Shown here: in pieces, positions 35,576 through 44,646 of the stretch
Layout: every line of letters starts with the position of its first letter
Numbering within the stretch: the stretch's first letter is position 1
From: Nostocales cyanobacterium
Lineage (GTDB): Bacteria; Cyanobacteriota; Cyanobacteriia; Cyanobacteriales; Nostocaceae
Assembly (NCBI GenBank): GCA_004292695.1
Contig: RDXV01000013.1
Span: 1 to 52,091 of the forward strand
Length of the DNA stretch: 52,091 nt
Direction: 5' to 3'
Notes under the pieces: model-generated
Told to the model about the DNA's origin: nothing
Databases searched by the model: none
The model's input: the letters and a program-made list of their open reading frames with translations, nothing else
Program-made: the position numbers and the translations under genes

Positions 35576-36255
35576 TACAAAACAACTGCTGATATTTCCG
35601 GTGTTAACAATGAATTTAACCAAGTCCATAACCGCAAATCAGTAAAATCAGGAATAGCCATCACAGTACCCAAATTTTCTAAAACCTGTGAATCATGGGT
35701 AGAAGCAATACCAATAGTAGGAATTTGAGCAGCAACCGCCGCACGAATACCAGAAGGAGAATCTTCCAAAGCCACAGTTTTTTGAGCAGTAATTCCCAGT
35801 TTATTTAAAGCCACTTTGTATGGTTCTGGATCTGGTTTACCGGCTATACAATCATCAGCTAAAACAATAGTATGGAAAATCTCTTTAATACCCAATACAT
35901 CTAACATAAATGACGCATTTAATCTAGGAGCATTGGTAACTAATGCGCGTTTTATATTCTGTTTTTCTGTCCATTTGATCAGGTCAAAAAAACCAGCAAG
36001 CGGTTGTAAATGGGAAGCACGATCACGAAACATGACTTCTTTATCGTCAGCAAACTTTTCTGCCTCTGCTAGTGATAAATGTGGTAAAATATCCTTAATA
36101 ATCTCTGGGTTGAGTCTACCACTAATGCGAGATTTGTAGAAAGATTCATCAATTTCTACGCTGTAATTTAACAACATTTCTCTCCAAGCCTGGTAATGTA
36201 TAGGGTCAGTATTGACAATAGTTCCATCTAGATCAAAGAGAATTGCTGTTAGCAT
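35575..36255 (-). CDS. HAD-family phosphatase (beta-phosphoglucomutase-like)
   Basis: A 226-aa HAD-superfamily hydrolase of the beta-phosphoglucomutase-like subfamily. Motif I is FDLDGTIVNTDPIHYQAW, with the nucleophile and acid-base aspartates D8 and D10. Motif II is ALVTNAPR, and motifs III-IV are AGKPDPEPY and ALEDSPSGI. The helical cap domain fits class C1. The substrate is probably a sugar phosphate. The stop codon is TAG, formed by TA of the target duplication and G from the MITE end. Before insertion the frame would have ended in TAA at the same codon, so the protein is unchanged. It is divergent from the GlcN6P-deaminase-like gene, 77 bases away. Confidence 0.9.
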   Translation of the reverse strand: MLTAILFDLDGTIVNTDPIHYQAWREMLLNYSVEIDESFYKSRISGRLNPEIIKDILPHLSLAEAEKFADDKEVMFRDRASHLQPLAGFFDLIKWTEKQNIKRALVTNAPRLNASFMLDVLGIKEIFHTIVLADDCIAGKPDPEPYKVALNKLGITAQKTVALEDSPSGIRAAVAAQIPTIGIASTHDSQVLENLGTVMAIPDFTDLRLWTWLNSLLTPEISAVVL

Positions 36256-36332
36256 AACTTATGTGAATTTGTAAACAACTGTTCAGTTAATTTACTCAGT
36301 TTACCTGAAATTGGTAACTAAATCAAAGGAAA

Positions 36333-37118
36333 ATGGCCATCAAAATGCCAAACCCTGCAAAATTATTTTATGTTGATTGTCTCTCAGTGCAGATTTACAA
36401 ATCTGAAACAGAAATGGCCATAGCTGCTGCGGAAATTGTCCAACAATATTTAGTAAATTTGCTGCAACAACAGGAAACAATTACCCTATTATTAGCTACA
36501 GGTAAATCACAACTAAAATTTTTAGATGCTTTAATAGCATTAGGTGGAATAGACTGGAAAAAAACTATTTTATTTCACCTTGATGAATATTTAGGAATTT
36601 CTGCTGATCATCCTGCCAGCTTTCGTTATTATTTACGAGAAAGAGTTGAAAAGCGGGTACATCCCCAACAATTTTATTATCTAGAAGGGGATGCAATAGA
36701 ACCAGTAGCAGAATGTGAGCGTTATAGCAAACTCTTAGAAACTCAAAATATTGATCTCTGTCTGTTAGGAGTAGGAGAAAATGGACATTTAGCCTTTAAT
36801 GATCCAGCAGTGGCCGATTTTCAAGATATGGCTAGTGTGAAATTAGTAAAATTAGATGAAATCAACCGTCAGCAACAAGTAAATACAGGATATTTTGATA
36901 ACTTATTCGCAGTTCCTCAATATGCTTTTACTGTTACTATTCCCTTGATATGTAAAGCTCAAAAAATTATCTGTCTAGCACCAGAAACACGGAAAGCAAA
37001 AATAGTCAAGGAAATTTTAACAGCAGATATCAGTGAAAATTGCCCAGCTTCAATATTACGAACACAACCACAAGCTAATTTATTTTTAGATATTAATTCT
37101 GCTAGTTTGTTAACTTAA
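36333..37118 (+). CDS. nagB: Glucosamine-6-phosphate deaminase-like protein
   Basis: A member of the NagB / 6-phosphogluconolactonase family, 261 aa. It has the sugar-phosphate loop LLLATGKSQ, the general-base motif LDEYLGI with HPASFRYYL, and GVGENGHLAFNDP (H152). E. coli NagB has D-G-H at the last motif where this protein has N150-G-H; N-G-H is also found in other family members, so it may be active. The reaction would convert glucosamine-6-phosphate to fructose-6-phosphate and ammonia. AAGGA lies very close to the ATG at 36333; an ATG at 36345 is a possible alternative. It is divergent from the HAD phosphatase gene. Confidence 0.83.
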   Translation: MAIKMPNPAKLFYVDCLSVQIYKSETEMAIAAAEIVQQYLVNLLQQQETITLLLATGKSQLKFLDALIALGGIDWKKTILFHLDEYLGISADHPASFRYYLRERVEKRVHPQQFYYLEGDAIEPVAECERYSKLLETQNIDLCLLGVGENGHLAFNDPAVADFQDMASVKLVKLDEINRQQQVNTGYFDNLFAVPQYAFTVTIPLICKAQKIICLAPETRKAKIVKEILTADISENCPASILRTQPQANLFLDINSASLLT

Positions 37119-37214
37119 AAATATAAACTCAGGAGATGATCAATTCATCTATTCCTGAGTAAATTTAGTCATGAAGTGAAAAGTTGAGTATTTGTGTAAA
37201 TCCAGCTTTTAAAG

Positions 37215-37538
37215 TTATTTATTGAGAACAACTTCTTGCTTCCGTTTCATAATTGCTAAGTATTCATTGCGAGTACCATCAACACGGTAGTGATCACAAA
37301 TTTGGCATAACTTGAGCAAATCCAAACGACTAAATACTTTTTGATGTTCAATGTTATTATCATTCCGCCAGCGCCAAAAAGTAGTTCTATCAATGCGGCG
37401 ATCGCTCTCAGGCCATCTACGTCGTGATAGAAAACTTACTAATTCATCTTCATAGAAAGAGTAACCTTTTGGTAACTTGAGTAATGCTGCTTTTAACTCA
37501 TTTAGCGGTATGAGTGGATCTAATTCAGATAGTCTCAT
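37215..37538 (-). CDS. Small basic protein with a helix-turn-helix-like segment
   Basis: No named family recognised. The 107-aa product has an amphipathic N-terminal region (LNELKAALLKLP), a conserved-looking FLSRRRWPESDRRIDRTTFWRWRND stretch of which the RTTFWRWRND part resembles the recognition helix of a DNA-binding fold, and a C-terminal helix with two cysteines (LLKLCQICDHY). It may be a small regulator. It is transcribed alone, converging on the deaminase gene. Confidence 0.6.
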   Translation of the reverse strand: MRLSELDPLIPLNELKAALLKLPKGYSFYEDELVSFLSRRRWPESDRRIDRTTFWRWRNDNNIEHQKVFSRLDLLKLCQICDHYRVDGTRNEYLAIMKRKQEVVLNK

Positions 37539-38436
37539 GCCAGCAAGCCCTTATAGTTTTTGTTAATGCTGATAAAAGCCACACTTCACATTCAATTAAA
37601 TTGAATTTTCTGAAGTGAGAATTTGATACTGTCTGTTAAAAGTGGTTAGATTTATTCATAAATAAAGTAGAGTTGTCTAAAGTTTTCTACCTAGCTTTTG
37701 TCATCAACCATCAATTAACCTACAGCATAAATTTCAAGTTATATCATTCAAACACAAACAATAAACCCCTTGATGACCAATTTCAAGTCTCATGCAACAA
37801 CCCATTTTTTTAGATATAGTAAATGATTAGAAAGTTTAAAAATTATAACTTAATTTTGATGATTATTTTTTACTAAGAATATATCAAAATTGTATATTTT
37901 TGAATATAAATCTGATTTTTCTATTTCCTGGGATAGAATTACGAGTAATTAAAGTTACAAAAATCTATAAATGAAAATTCATAGATTCAGCAGTTAATAC
38001 CCCAGTCCATAATGACTTATGTATTAGTCAAAATAGCTACATTTGCGCCATAATTCCAGAATTATGGCAGGATAGAAACAAGCCGATCAAAGGAAAAAAT
38101 CCAGAATTTGGTTTTTATGATCAGGCAAATTACAAAGCACTTAAATCAAGGGGCAACAACCAAGAAAGAATAAAGAATCTCTCTGTGCTTGTCACCGATG
38201 ATTTAAGCATCGTCCGTGAATCAAATCACAGACTATATTTTTTACTTTTCTTTATCTTTCTAGTTATCCCAGTAATGAGAGACTAGATCAAGGTCTGCAA
38301 AACAGCCACAACCTGGCAAAATACTATTAGTTTTGTAGTGTTTACAAAAATCTGACCTAAAGAATATTTATTATCGTCGGAAGAGTTGTAATTAACTGCG
38401 AAATAAAGAATATGTACTCCAAACCTTGACTATTAA
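37539..38436. other. 898-bp region without a gene
   Basis: No supportable coding frame on either strand. The left half is highly AT-rich. The right half (about 38030-38290) is less AT-rich and has a short CGATG/CATCG stem near 38197-38213, so it may hold a decayed gene or the pipX leader. I see no NtcA site (GTA-N8-TAC) by eye. Confidence 0.4.
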
Positions 38437-38715
38437 ATGAATCCAGACTACTCAGAAACTTACATTAATCATCCTACGTGGGGTTTACTATATAGGATCT
38501 GCATGGTTGATGATAACCAGGATCTGTTTACTACACTTTATGCCCAACGCTTATTTTTTTTGGTAACAAGTGACGTTAAAGGCTTTAAATTTCAGTCCAT
38601 TGGTAGGACTGAGGCCAGAATGATGCTGGAAAATCGTTTGCGGACTTTGCGACGTGGTGGTAAGTCTCAGGAGTACGATCAACTGCAAAGTGTTTTCCAA
38701 CGTACATTCCAATGA
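38437..38715 (+). CDS. pipX: PipX, PII-interacting coactivator of NtcA
   Basis: The small regulator (92 aa) that binds either NtcA, when 2-oxoglutarate is high, or the PII protein GlnB, when nitrogen is sufficient. It thus links nitrogen status to NtcA-controlled transcription. The sequence is typical: an N-terminal Tudor-like beta barrel (YINHPTWGLLYRICMVDDNQDLFTTLYAQRLFFLV) and C-terminal helices (TEARMMLENRLRTLRRGGKSQEYDQLQSVFQRTF). The stop overlaps the start of pipY by 4 bases (ATGA), indicating translational coupling. The preceding 898-bp gap has no gene, so its promoter lies there. Confidence 0.96.
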   Translation: MNPDYSETYINHPTWGLLYRICMVDDNQDLFTTLYAQRLFFLVTSDVKGFKFQSIGRTEARMMLENRLRTLRRGGKSQEYDQLQSVFQRTFQ

Positions 38716-39380
38716 CAAGTTTGATTAGTGAACGTATTGCTAATATTCGCGCCTCACTTCCTCCCTCGGTGCGGTTAATTGCTGTCAGTAAAAAAGTATC
38801 AACTGAACTGATGCGGGAAGCATACAGCGCCGGTATTCGTGATTTTGGTGAAAGTCGCATTCAGGAGGCTACTGTTAAACAAGCTGAGTTACAGGATCTC
38901 CCGGATATAACCTGGCACTTCATTGGACATCTACAAAGTAACAAAGCGAAAAAAGCCCTAGAATTGTTTGACTGGATTCACTCAGTAGATAATCTGAATA
39001 TAGCCCAGCGTTTAGACACCCTAGCGCAACAAATGGGGGTGAATCCCTCGGTGTGTCTACAAGTCAAAATTCTCTCTGATCCTCAAAAGTCTGGCTGGAT
39101 GACACCAGAATTACTCGCTGATTTACAAACTCTCAACGAGTGTCAACATCTACAAATTCAAGGTTTGATGACAATTCCACCGTTAGGGTTGAAAGATACA
39201 GAAATTTTGAATGTCTTTCAGCGTACACAGGAATTAGCCCAGGAAATTAACGAACAGAAATTGTCATTGATTAAAATACAACATTTGTCAATGGGTATGT
39301 CGGGGGATTATCAATTGGCAGTTTCAGCAGGTGCGACGATGGTTAGATTGGGAACTATCATATTTGGCGAAAGAGTCTAA
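38712..39380 (+). CDS. pipY: PipY, YggS-type pyridoxal phosphate homeostasis protein
   Basis: A PLP-binding protein of the COG0325 family (222 aa), which buffers free pyridoxal phosphate and affects amino-acid balance. The PLP lysine lies in LIAVSKKVS. DFGESRIQEA, WHFIGHLQSNKAK and the C-terminal phosphate-binding LSMGMSGDYQLAVSAGATMVRLG are all intact. The 4-base overlap with pipX is the arrangement known across cyanobacteria, where the two genes are functionally linked. It stops 411 bases before sepF. Confidence 0.95.
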   Translation: MTSLISERIANIRASLPPSVRLIAVSKKVSTELMREAYSAGIRDFGESRIQEATVKQAELQDLPDITWHFIGHLQSNKAKKALELFDWIHSVDNLNIAQRLDTLAQQMGVNPSVCLQVKILSDPQKSGWMTPELLADLQTLNECQHLQIQGLMTIPPLGLKDTEILNVFQRTQELAQEINEQKLSLIKIQHLSMGMSGDYQLAVSAGATMVRLGTIIFGERV

Positions 39381-39791
39381 GGGAATGAAGAATTTAGAAT
39401 GAAGAATGAAGAATGGGGAGAAATATTTACATTCTGATTCCTGTACGGGGGAACAGCAGTTCGCCCCTCCTGACTCCTAAATTCTACATTCTAAATTCTA
39501 AATTCTAAATTCTCATGTGATAATTTTGCTATTGACAAATGTAATTACTAGGACAAAATGAAGTAAAAATAACTTTCTATTGTTGAGACCTTTAGGATAT
39601 AATTTTGACTCAATCAGCGTCTAAATCATGTATATTCCTGTTTAGGACAGTTTTTATATAAATTTTTGTATAAAATAATCTGTACTAGGCAATACAATCA
39701 ACAATAGAATTGCTCAAGGCAGCAGCTACTATACTGGCTACCAAATTTACAGCCGGATCAATTAAGGTAATTTCCACTGGGAGCGTAGACA
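39381..39791. other. Intergenic region pipY-sepF with complementary STRR blocks
   Basis: A GAATGAA-type block (39384-39415) and a TCTAAAT-type block (39480-39512) are roughly reverse complements, so they could form a long imperfect hairpin after pipY. The rest is AT-rich and must hold the sepF promoter. No gene is seen. Confidence 0.55.
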
Positions 39792-40385
39792 ATGAACAAT
39801 ATATTTTCCAAACTTAGGGATTTTGTTGGTTTGAACGAGCAAGTCGAGTACGAATACTACGAAGAGGAACAAGATAACGATACATACCAAAATTTGTATC
39901 AACAAGAAAATCCTCAACCTGCTCCCCAAGAAGCCCCTACCCCTAATAGACGTTGGCGCGAGACTACCCCTACAATGGGAGATGAAGTAGCAGCAGCAGG
40001 ATCAAAGCCTATGAGTAATGTGATTGGTATGCCAGGCGCAATTAATGGTATCTCGGAAGTTTTAGTCATTGAACCCCGCACTTTTGAAGAAATGCCCCAG
40101 GCAATTCAAGCATTACGTGAACGTAAGTCTGTAGTCTTGAATTTGACAATTATGGACCCTGATCAGGCACAAAGGGCTGTAGATTTTGTGGCTGGTGGTA
40201 CTTATGCTTTAGACGGCCATCAAGAGCGTATTGGTGAAAGTATCTTTTTGTTTACACCCAGTTGTGTACAAGTCAGTACCCAAGGTGGTTATGTACATGA
40301 AGTACCTCAACCTCCTGCCCGTCCTGTTCGTCCCGCTACACCTACTCCCACCTGGGGTAGTGAAGTTAACAGAATGGCACAGTAA
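39792..40385 (+). CDS. sepF: Cell division protein SepF
   Basis: Membrane-linked partner of FtsZ in the division ring (Cdv2 in cyanobacteria), 197 aa. The N-terminal amphipathic helix ([14 protein letters not shown]) is the membrane-binding element. An acidic, glutamine/proline-rich linker follows (about 20-85). The SepF core spans about 90-165 ([51 protein letters not shown]). A proline-rich tail ([17 protein letters not shown]) is added. GGGAG precedes the ATG by about 9 bases. proC follows 76 bases later, as in most cyanobacteria. Confidence 0.96.
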   Translation: MNNIFSKLRDFVGLNEQVEYEYYEEEQDNDTYQNLYQQENPQPAPQEAPTPNRRWRETTPTMGDEVAAAGSKPMSNVIGMPGAINGISEVLVIEPRTFEEMPQAIQALRERKSVVLNLTIMDPDQAQRAVDFVAGGTYALDGHQERIGESIFLFTPSCVQVSTQGGYVHEVPQPPARPVRPATPTPTWGSEVNRMAQ

Positions 40386-40461
40386 AGTAATGTTAGTCGT
40401 TTGTCTGTGATTTTTTTGTTTGACAAATGACTAATTACAAATGACGAATCACAAATTGCTA

Positions 40462-41277
40462 ATGACTATTAAATTTGGTTTAGTTGGTGGTGGGGTAATG
40501 GGAGAAGCTCTCTTATCCCGCCTTATTGCTAGGGGCATCTATCAAGGTTTGGAAGTTATTGTCAGTGAACCGCTAGAAAGTCGTAGGACTTTTTTACAGC
40601 AGCAATATGGGGTAAATGTTACTACTGATAATTGTTTGGTTTTAACTCAGTCTCAAGAGGCTGTGATGTTGGCAATTAAGCCACAGATATTAAGTGCGAT
40701 CGCCCAGGAATTAGCTGATATTTTTCCTTTAGAACATTCTCCTCTAATTATTTCTATTTTAGCGGGCGTAACCTTAAAAAACCTGGAAGCGGCTTTTCCC
40801 CAATTGCCTATTATTCGTGCCATGCCTAATACTCCGGCAACTGTGGGGGCGGGTATGACGGCTATTTGTTTAGGTGCTTATACTGATGATCACCATACAC
40901 AAAAAGCACAAGAAATTTTTACTGCTGTGGGTGAAGTAGCGGAAGTTTCCGAAAGTCTCATGGATGCTGTGACTGGTGTATCTGGTAGTGGTCCTGCTTA
41001 TGTAGCTTTAATGATTGAGGCTTTATCTGATGGTGGAGTAGCAGCGGGTTTACCCAGACCAATAGCTAAACAATTGGCTGTACAGACGGTTTTAGGAACA
41101 GCACAACTGATTTCAGAAACAAAAATACACCCAGCAGAGTTAAAAGATAGAGTTACCAGTCCTGGGGGTACAACTATTGCAGCGGTAAGCGAATTAGAAA
41201 AGGCTGGTTTTCGTTCTGCTGTGATTCAAGCAGTTAAAGCAGCGGCTCATCGTTCTCAAGAATTGGGGAAAGGGTGA
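40462..41277 (+). CDS. proC: Pyrroline-5-carboxylate reductase
   Basis: Last enzyme of proline synthesis, reducing pyrroline-5-carboxylate with NAD(P)H. The 271-aa product begins MTIKFGLVGGGVMGEALLSR with the Rossmann nucleotide-binding loop. It has MLAIKPQIL, IIRAMPNTPATVGAG, VSGSGPAYVALMIEAL and the C-terminal RVTSPGGTTIAA signature. I chose the ATG at 40462 over one at 40441, because the earlier codons read through ACAAATGAC-type repeat sequence and add residues unlike the family. A long STRR array begins at the stop codon. Confidence 0.95.
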   Translation: MTIKFGLVGGGVMGEALLSRLIARGIYQGLEVIVSEPLESRRTFLQQQYGVNVTTDNCLVLTQSQEAVMLAIKPQILSAIAQELADIFPLEHSPLIISILAGVTLKNLEAAFPQLPIIRAMPNTPATVGAGMTAICLGAYTDDHHTQKAQEIFTAVGEVAEVSESLMDAVTGVSGSGPAYVALMIEALSDGGVAAGLPRPIAKQLAVQTVLGTAQLISETKIHPAELKDRVTSPGGTTIAAVSELEKAGFRSAVIQAVKAAAHRSQELGKG

Positions 41278-41433
41278 TCAGTTATCAGTTACCAGTTATC
41301 AGTTATCAGTTATCAGTTATCAGTTATCAGTTACCAGTTATCAGTTACCAGTTACCAGTTACCAGTTATCACTGTTCACTGTTCACTGTTCACTGTTCAC
41401 TGTTCACTGTCACCTGTCACCTGTCACCTGTCA
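41275..41433. repeat. Long STRR array (AGTTATC/AGTTACC, TGTTCAC, CTGTCAC)
   Basis: About 160 bp of heptamers in three successive blocks: AGTTATC/AGTTACC (about 41279-41368), TGTTCAC (about 41372-41408) and CTGTCAC (about 41408-41433). An open frame read across it (41274-41555) is only the translation of the repeat. The array abuts the broken end of a CHAT gene fragment. Confidence 0.92.
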
Positions 41434-41435
41434 CT

Positions 41436-41666
41436 AGGTTTAAATTGAAGACATCATGCAATCTTAAAAAGCCATTTTCTTCTTTACCATTTTCATCAAA
41501 TAAAGATAAAACTAAACCTGATAATTCTGGTTGTTTACTATCTAAAATTCCGTGAGTGGCAAAGTGCAAAATCCGATATTCATTCAGTTGATGATTGGTA
41601 ATAAATTCTCGATTAGCTGCAAAATCTAAGGCTTGAATTTTTTGATTTTCAGGAATTGATTGTCAA
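41436..41666 (-). pseudogene. CHAT-domain gene fragment
   Basis: The minus strand reads through about 76 codons without a stop: QALDFAANREFITNHQLNEY, then RILHFATHGILDSKQPELSG and FLRLHDVFNLNL. This is the middle of a CHAT peptidase domain, including the catalytic histidine in HFATHG. The part that should follow, with the catalytic cysteine (LSACETG), is gone at the STRR array. No start or signal precedes it. It is unrelated in detail to the CHAT gene at 27051-28565, so it is a separate decayed family member. Confidence 0.78.
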
Positions 41667-41859
41667 TAATGATTTTTTATTAAGAATTAGCAGTACATTT
41701 TATATATAAGTTTACTCAAAATAATCAGCTTATATGTATAAATCATAAAATATATTTCACACCGAAAAAATACAACTTTAGATAGAATATCTCTGATTGA
41801 AAAAAATATATATTAACATCATAGCTTGACACGCTGATTTAGCTAAATTAAATCATGTA

Positions 41860-42093
41860 ATGATGATAATTAATATCAAAAATCAACATAGTCAAAATAT
41901 CAATAAATCGGTTGAGCCTCATCAAGATTCACTAATTGCCAAAAATTTGCAAAGAGAACAATATATTGGTGTCACTATTTTACTGATAGGTTTAATTATC
42001 ATGATTGGATTTTTTAACCAAAGGTTAGAATATGCTTTAATTTTTGCTTTAACCGTAAGTGCAATTTTAATAGTTTTTTTGTTAGCAGTTTAA
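41860..42093 (+). CDS. Small two-helix membrane protein before the H+-ATPase
   Basis: A 77-aa protein with a polar N-terminal half (about 1-34) and two hydrophobic helices (about 36-52, YIGVTILLIGLIIMIGFF, and 58-76, ALIFALTVSAILIVFLLAV) joined by NQRLEY. It ends 8 bases before the P-type ATPase start, so the two are almost certainly translated from one message. It is not a known subunit to me. It could be a small regulatory or assembly partner, as small peptides are for other P-type pumps. The start may be at either of two adjacent ATG codons. Confidence 0.68.
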   Translation: MMIINIKNQHSQNINKSVEPHQDSLIAKNLQREQYIGVTILLIGLIIMIGFFNQRLEYALIFALTVSAILIVFLLAV

Positions 42094-42101
42094 TAATTAG
42101 T

Positions 42102-44618
42102 ATGAAGCGACAACAAAAAATTAAGAAAAATAAATTAAAAGCCAAATTACTAGCATCTACACAAACTAATCTAACAGTATCAGAATTATTAACACAATTA
42201 CAAACTTCCGAAAATGGTTTGAGTCAAACAGAAGCAGAAAATCGTTTACATCAATATGGTTACAATGAATTAGCAGAAGAAGTAAAAAATCCACTCCTAG
42301 AATTTCTAGCTTATTTTTGGGGACCAATACCCTGGATGATAGAAACTGCGGCTTTACTTTCTGCTTTAGTTTTAGATTGGGCTGACTTTACTATTATCAT
42401 GGTGTTATTAATAGTTAATGCAGTCGTGGGTTTTTGGGAGGAATATCAAGCGGGAAATGCCATTACTGCCTTAAAAGCCAAATTAGCATTAAAAGCGCGT
42501 GTGAAGCGAAATCAAAATTGGCAAATTATCCCCGCCCGTGAAATAGTACCTGGAGATATTATTCAATTAAAAATTGGGGATATTATTCCCGCAGATGTGA
42601 GATTATTATTAGGAGATTCTATAGAAGTAGATCAATCTGCTTTAACAGGGGAATCTTTACCAGTAACTCGTAATTCCGAAGATATTGTTTACTCTGGTTC
42701 TATTCTGAAAAGGGGAGAAATTAATGGTTTAGTATATGCTACTGGCAAGGATACATACTTTGGTAAAACAGCACATTTAGTAGAAAGTACCCATACAGTT
42801 AGTCATTTTCAAAAAGCAGTTTTAAAAATAGGTGATTATTTAATCATAATCGCTATATCTCTGGTAATTTTAATTTTAATTATTGCATTATTTAGGGGAG
42901 ATAGTTTAGTTACAACTTTGAAATTTGCCCTAGTTTTAACAGTTGCTTCCATTCCCGTTGCTATGCCGACTGTGCTTTCTGTAACTATGGCAGTGGGGGC
43001 GCAAATTTTAGCTAAAAAACAAGCTATTGTTAGTCGTTTAGCAGCTATTGAAGAGTTAGCAGGGATAGATATTTTATGTTCTGATAAAACCGGAACATTA
43101 ACTTTAAATCAGTTAATTTTAGGTGAACCATTTAGCCTAATTTCCACTGATGAGTTAATTCTCATGGCAGCTTTAGCATCTGAACAAGATACTCAAGATC
43201 CCATTGATGCAGCAATCTTTACAGCTTTAAAACCTGAGCTAAATCAAACTTTGAAAAATTATCAAATCATCCATTTTCAACCTTTTGATCCTGTAAATAA
43301 ACGTACAGAAGCAACAATTCAAACAGCGGCAGGAGAAATTTTTAAAGTTAGCAAAGGTGCGCCTCAAGTAATTATGGAATTATCTGTAAATAGTGCAGAA
43401 ATTCAAACTCAAGTAGAGCAGATTATTAATCAATTTGCCCATCGTGGTTTTCGTGCTTTAGGTGTAGCAAGGACTAATGAACAAGAACAATGGCAATTTA
43501 TCGGCATTTTACCATTATTTGATCCTCCCCGTCCTGATTCTCAAACAACAATTGAAGAAACAGAAGCATTGGGTGTAAATATTAAAATGTTAACAGGGGA
43601 TCAAATGGCGATCGCCCAAGAAATTTCTCAACAATTAAGATTAGGAAATAATATTATTAACGCCAGTATTTTTGCTCAAACAGATCCCCATCAAATGGGG
43701 CAACTTGCTCAAACAATAGAAACTGCCGATGGTTTTGCTCAAGTTTTTCCCGAACATAAATATCACATTGTCGAAGTATTACAACAACAAAATCACATTG
43801 TCGCCATGACTGGAGACGGTGTAAATGATGCCCCAGCATTGAAAAAAGCCGATGCAGGAATAGCAGTTTCTGGTGCTACTGATGCCGCCAGAGCAGCCGC
43901 TGATATAGTATTACTTAATTCTGGACTTTCTGTAATAGTTGATGCCATTAAAACTAGCCGTCAAATATTTCAGCGGATGAATCATTATGCTATTTATCGT
44001 ATTGCTGAAACTATCCGTATTTTATTATTCATGACTTTATCAATTATTGTCTTTAATTTTTATCCGGTTACAGCCATCATGATTGTACTTTTAGCATTAC
44101 TTAATGATGGCGCAATTCTCACCATTGCCTATGATCGTACTCGTTACTCACAACATCCTGAAGTTTGGAATATGTCTGAGGTTTTAGGTTTAGCTACAGT
44201 ATTGGGAATAGCGGGAGTAATTGAATCTTTTGGTTTATTTTACATTGGTGAAAATATTCTACAACTCAGTAGGGAAACCATTCAAACTTTTATTTATTTA
44301 AAATTATCTGTAGCTGGGCAATTAACAATTTTTGTAACTCGGACTAGAGATAGTTTTTGGTCAATTAAACCAGCTAAAATTTTATTATTAGCAGTAGGAA
44401 CTGCCCAATTATTAGCTACATTAATTTCTGTTTATGGGATATTTGTTGCTCCTTTGGGTTGGGGTTTGGCTTTGTTTGTTTGGGGTTATGCTTTTGTGGG
44501 TTTTTTGATTGAAGATAGAGTAAAACTAGCCGCCTATAAACTATTTGATTTCCATAGGCCAGTTTTAATCACTAAAGGTATTCAACATTGGGCAAATCAA
44601 CATTTTCACAATTCTTAA
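42102..44618 (+). CDS. P-type (P3A) plasma-membrane proton ATPase
   Basis: An 838-aa H+-translocating ATPase of the P3A group. The N-terminal cation-ATPase region (TVSELLTQLQTSENGLSQTEAENRL) is followed by the helices around LEFLAYFWGPIPWMIETAALL, the actuator motif LTGESLP, the phosphorylation site D328 in CSDKTGTLT, the KGAP nucleotide-binding motif, MLTGDQ, and the hinge TGDGVNDAPALKKADAGIA. ALLNDGAILTIAYD in the membrane region is characteristic of proton pumps rather than Ca2+ pumps. It pumps protons outward and would help pH homeostasis. The full catalytic set is intact. A small membrane protein gene lies 8 bases upstream. Confidence 0.92.
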   Translation: MKRQQKIKKNKLKAKLLASTQTNLTVSELLTQLQTSENGLSQTEAENRLHQYGYNELAEEVKNPLLEFLAYFWGPIPWMIETAALLSALVLDWADFTIIMVLLIVNAVVGFWEEYQAGNAITALKAKLALKARVKRNQNWQIIPAREIVPGDIIQLKIGDIIPADVRLLLGDSIEVDQSALTGESLPVTRNSEDIVYSGSILKRGEINGLVYATGKDTYFGKTAHLVESTHTVSHFQKAVLKIGDYLIIIAISLVILILIIALFRGDSLVTTLKFALVLTVASIPVAMPTVLSVTMAVGAQILAKKQAIVSRLAAIEELAGIDILCSDKTGTLTLNQLILGEPFSLISTDELILMAALASEQDTQDPIDAAIFTALKPELNQTLKNYQIIHFQPFDPVNKRTEATIQTAAGEIFKVSKGAPQVIMELSVNSAEIQTQVEQIINQFAHRGFRALGVARTNEQEQWQFIGILPLFDPPRPDSQTTIEETEALGVNIKMLTGDQMAIAQEISQQLRLGNNIINASIFAQTDPHQMGQLAQTIETADGFAQVFPEHKYHIVEVLQQQNHIVAMTGDGVNDAPALKKADAGIAVSGATDAARAAADIVLLNSGLSVIVDAIKTSRQIFQRMNHYAIYRIAETIRILLFMTLSIIVFNFYPVTAIMIVLLALLNDGAILTIAYDRTRYSQHPEVWNMSEVLGLATVLGIAGVIESFGLFYIGENILQLSRETIQTFIYLKLSVAGQLTIFVTRTRDSFWSIKPAKILLLAVGTAQLLATLISVYGIFVAPLGWGLALFVWGYAFVGFLIEDRVKLAAYKLFDFHRPVLITKGIQHWANQHFHNS

Positions 44619-44646
44619 TTCAGTTATAACTGTCACCTGTCACCTG

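Noticed and set aside
35483-36139. Plus-strand open frames over the MITE and HAD gene (81 and 107 aa)
   Set aside because: One starts inside the MITE and both run antisense to the conserved phosphatase; no independent support.
38250-38436. Possible NtcA site before pipX
   Set aside because: No GTA-N8-TAC arrangement found with a suitably placed -10 box.
41274-41555. 93-aa open frame with ISYQLPVISYQL repeats
   Set aside because: It is the translation of the AGTTATC/TGTTCAC heptamer array and then runs antisense over a CHAT remnant; no family and no ribosome site.
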